Made by a program: the position numbers and the translations under genes. From NCBI RefSeq assembly GCF_902859805.1, contig NZ_CADIKC010000005.1, positions 124,001 through 188,000 of the forward strand: DNA of 64,000 bases, written 5' to 3'. Below are positions 63,965-64,000 of this stretch, piece by piece; within the stretch, counting starts at the first letter, position 1; each line of letters begins with the position of its first letter. The stretch is from Paraburkholderia sediminicola. Its GTDB lineage: Bacteria; Pseudomonadota; Gammaproteobacteria; Burkholderiales; Burkholderiaceae. The notes below the pieces were generated by a model. The model searched no databases. It had not been told where the DNA came from and saw only the letters and a program-made list of their open reading frames with translations.

Positions 63965-64000
63965 ATGGCCGCGTGGAATCAGATGACAGATGGCGATGTG
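63965..64000 (+). CDS. possible start of a further gene (partial)
   Basis: ATG opening MAAWNQMTDGDV and running off the right edge, with GGCGGGTAGGG just upstream. Twelve codons are too few to identify it. Between 63750 and 63964 I see no supported gene, only a 39-codon frame at 63839-63958. Confidence 0.25.
   Translation, partial: MAAWNQMTDGDV

Larger units (their letters stand above)
56057..64000. mobile_element. genomic island inserted in comM, left part
   Basis: Starts at the comM break and continues past the window. GC is clearly lower than the flanks, most visibly at 57.6-60.3 kb. Order: three overlapping tyrosine recombinase genes 86 nt from the boundary, a TnpC-like gene with a tandemly duplicated 5' part, then cargo (AbiEi-like gene, metalloprotease-like membrane protein). 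The organisation recalls Tn554 (tnpA, tnpB, tnpC at one end) but with an extra recombinase. The right end and the 5' part of comM would be expected beyond 64000. Confidence 0.85.

Overview
The window is about 64 kb of high-GC chromosome from a betaproteobacterium, most likely Burkholderiaceae and probably Paraburkholderia. Supporting signs are a methionine synthase split into two genes, small lineage-typical proteins (DUF1840, DUF3567, DUF2917), a PhaM-like polyhydroxybutyrate granule protein, and overall gene style. Species assignment is inference from protein content; no search was run.

Layout. 1-6.9 kb: start of a peptide-type solute-binding protein, a BtuF-like corrinoid-binding protein, an SDR, dsbA, a SPOR protein and argS on the minus strand, then DUF1840 and a small exported protein. 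7-11.5 kb: the two metH genes with a 14-bp minisatellite between them, preceded by DUF3567. 11.6-18.4 kb: an alpha/beta hydrolase, a DUF3108 protein and an IclR regulator divergent from an FAH-family hydrolase, then a Liv-type binding protein and an enoyl-CoA hydratase relative. 18.6-23.5 kb: phaM, a ferritin-like protein, rfaE2, and birA-coaX. 23.5-28.5 kb: an Mla/Pqi-type lipid transport operon and a VanZ protein. 28.6-35.7 kb: ferredoxin, hydrolase, dacA, D-amino-acid aminotransferase, ybeD, a LysR regulator, DUF2917, lipB-lipA. 35.8-42.1 kb: small membrane proteins, tauABC, a HAD phosphatase and a Na/Pi symporter.

42.1-48.5 kb: a GlpR-like DeoR regulator faces a glycerophosphodiesterase plus four-gene ABC importer operon. 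Two abutting GlpR-like operators lie between them. 48.5-53.6 kb: a C4-dicarboxylate module (dctA, dctB, dctD). A correctly spaced sigma-54 promoter, tandem palindromes that look like DctD sites and a possible 9-codon leader ORF precede dctA. 53.7-55.1 kb: a TlpA-like thioredoxin and a lipoprotein.

55.5-64 kb: comM is cut at its Walker B region, and from about 56057 the DNA is a lower-GC island running off the window. Its left end carries three overlapping tyrosine recombinase genes (385, 560 and 597 aa) followed by a TnpC-like helix-turn-helix gene whose 5' part is tandemly duplicated. The cargo seen so far is an AbiEi-type antitoxin-like gene without a recognisable toxin partner and a membrane-anchored HELCH putative metalloprotease. 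This Tn554-like/recombinase-trio island is the most interesting part of the window.
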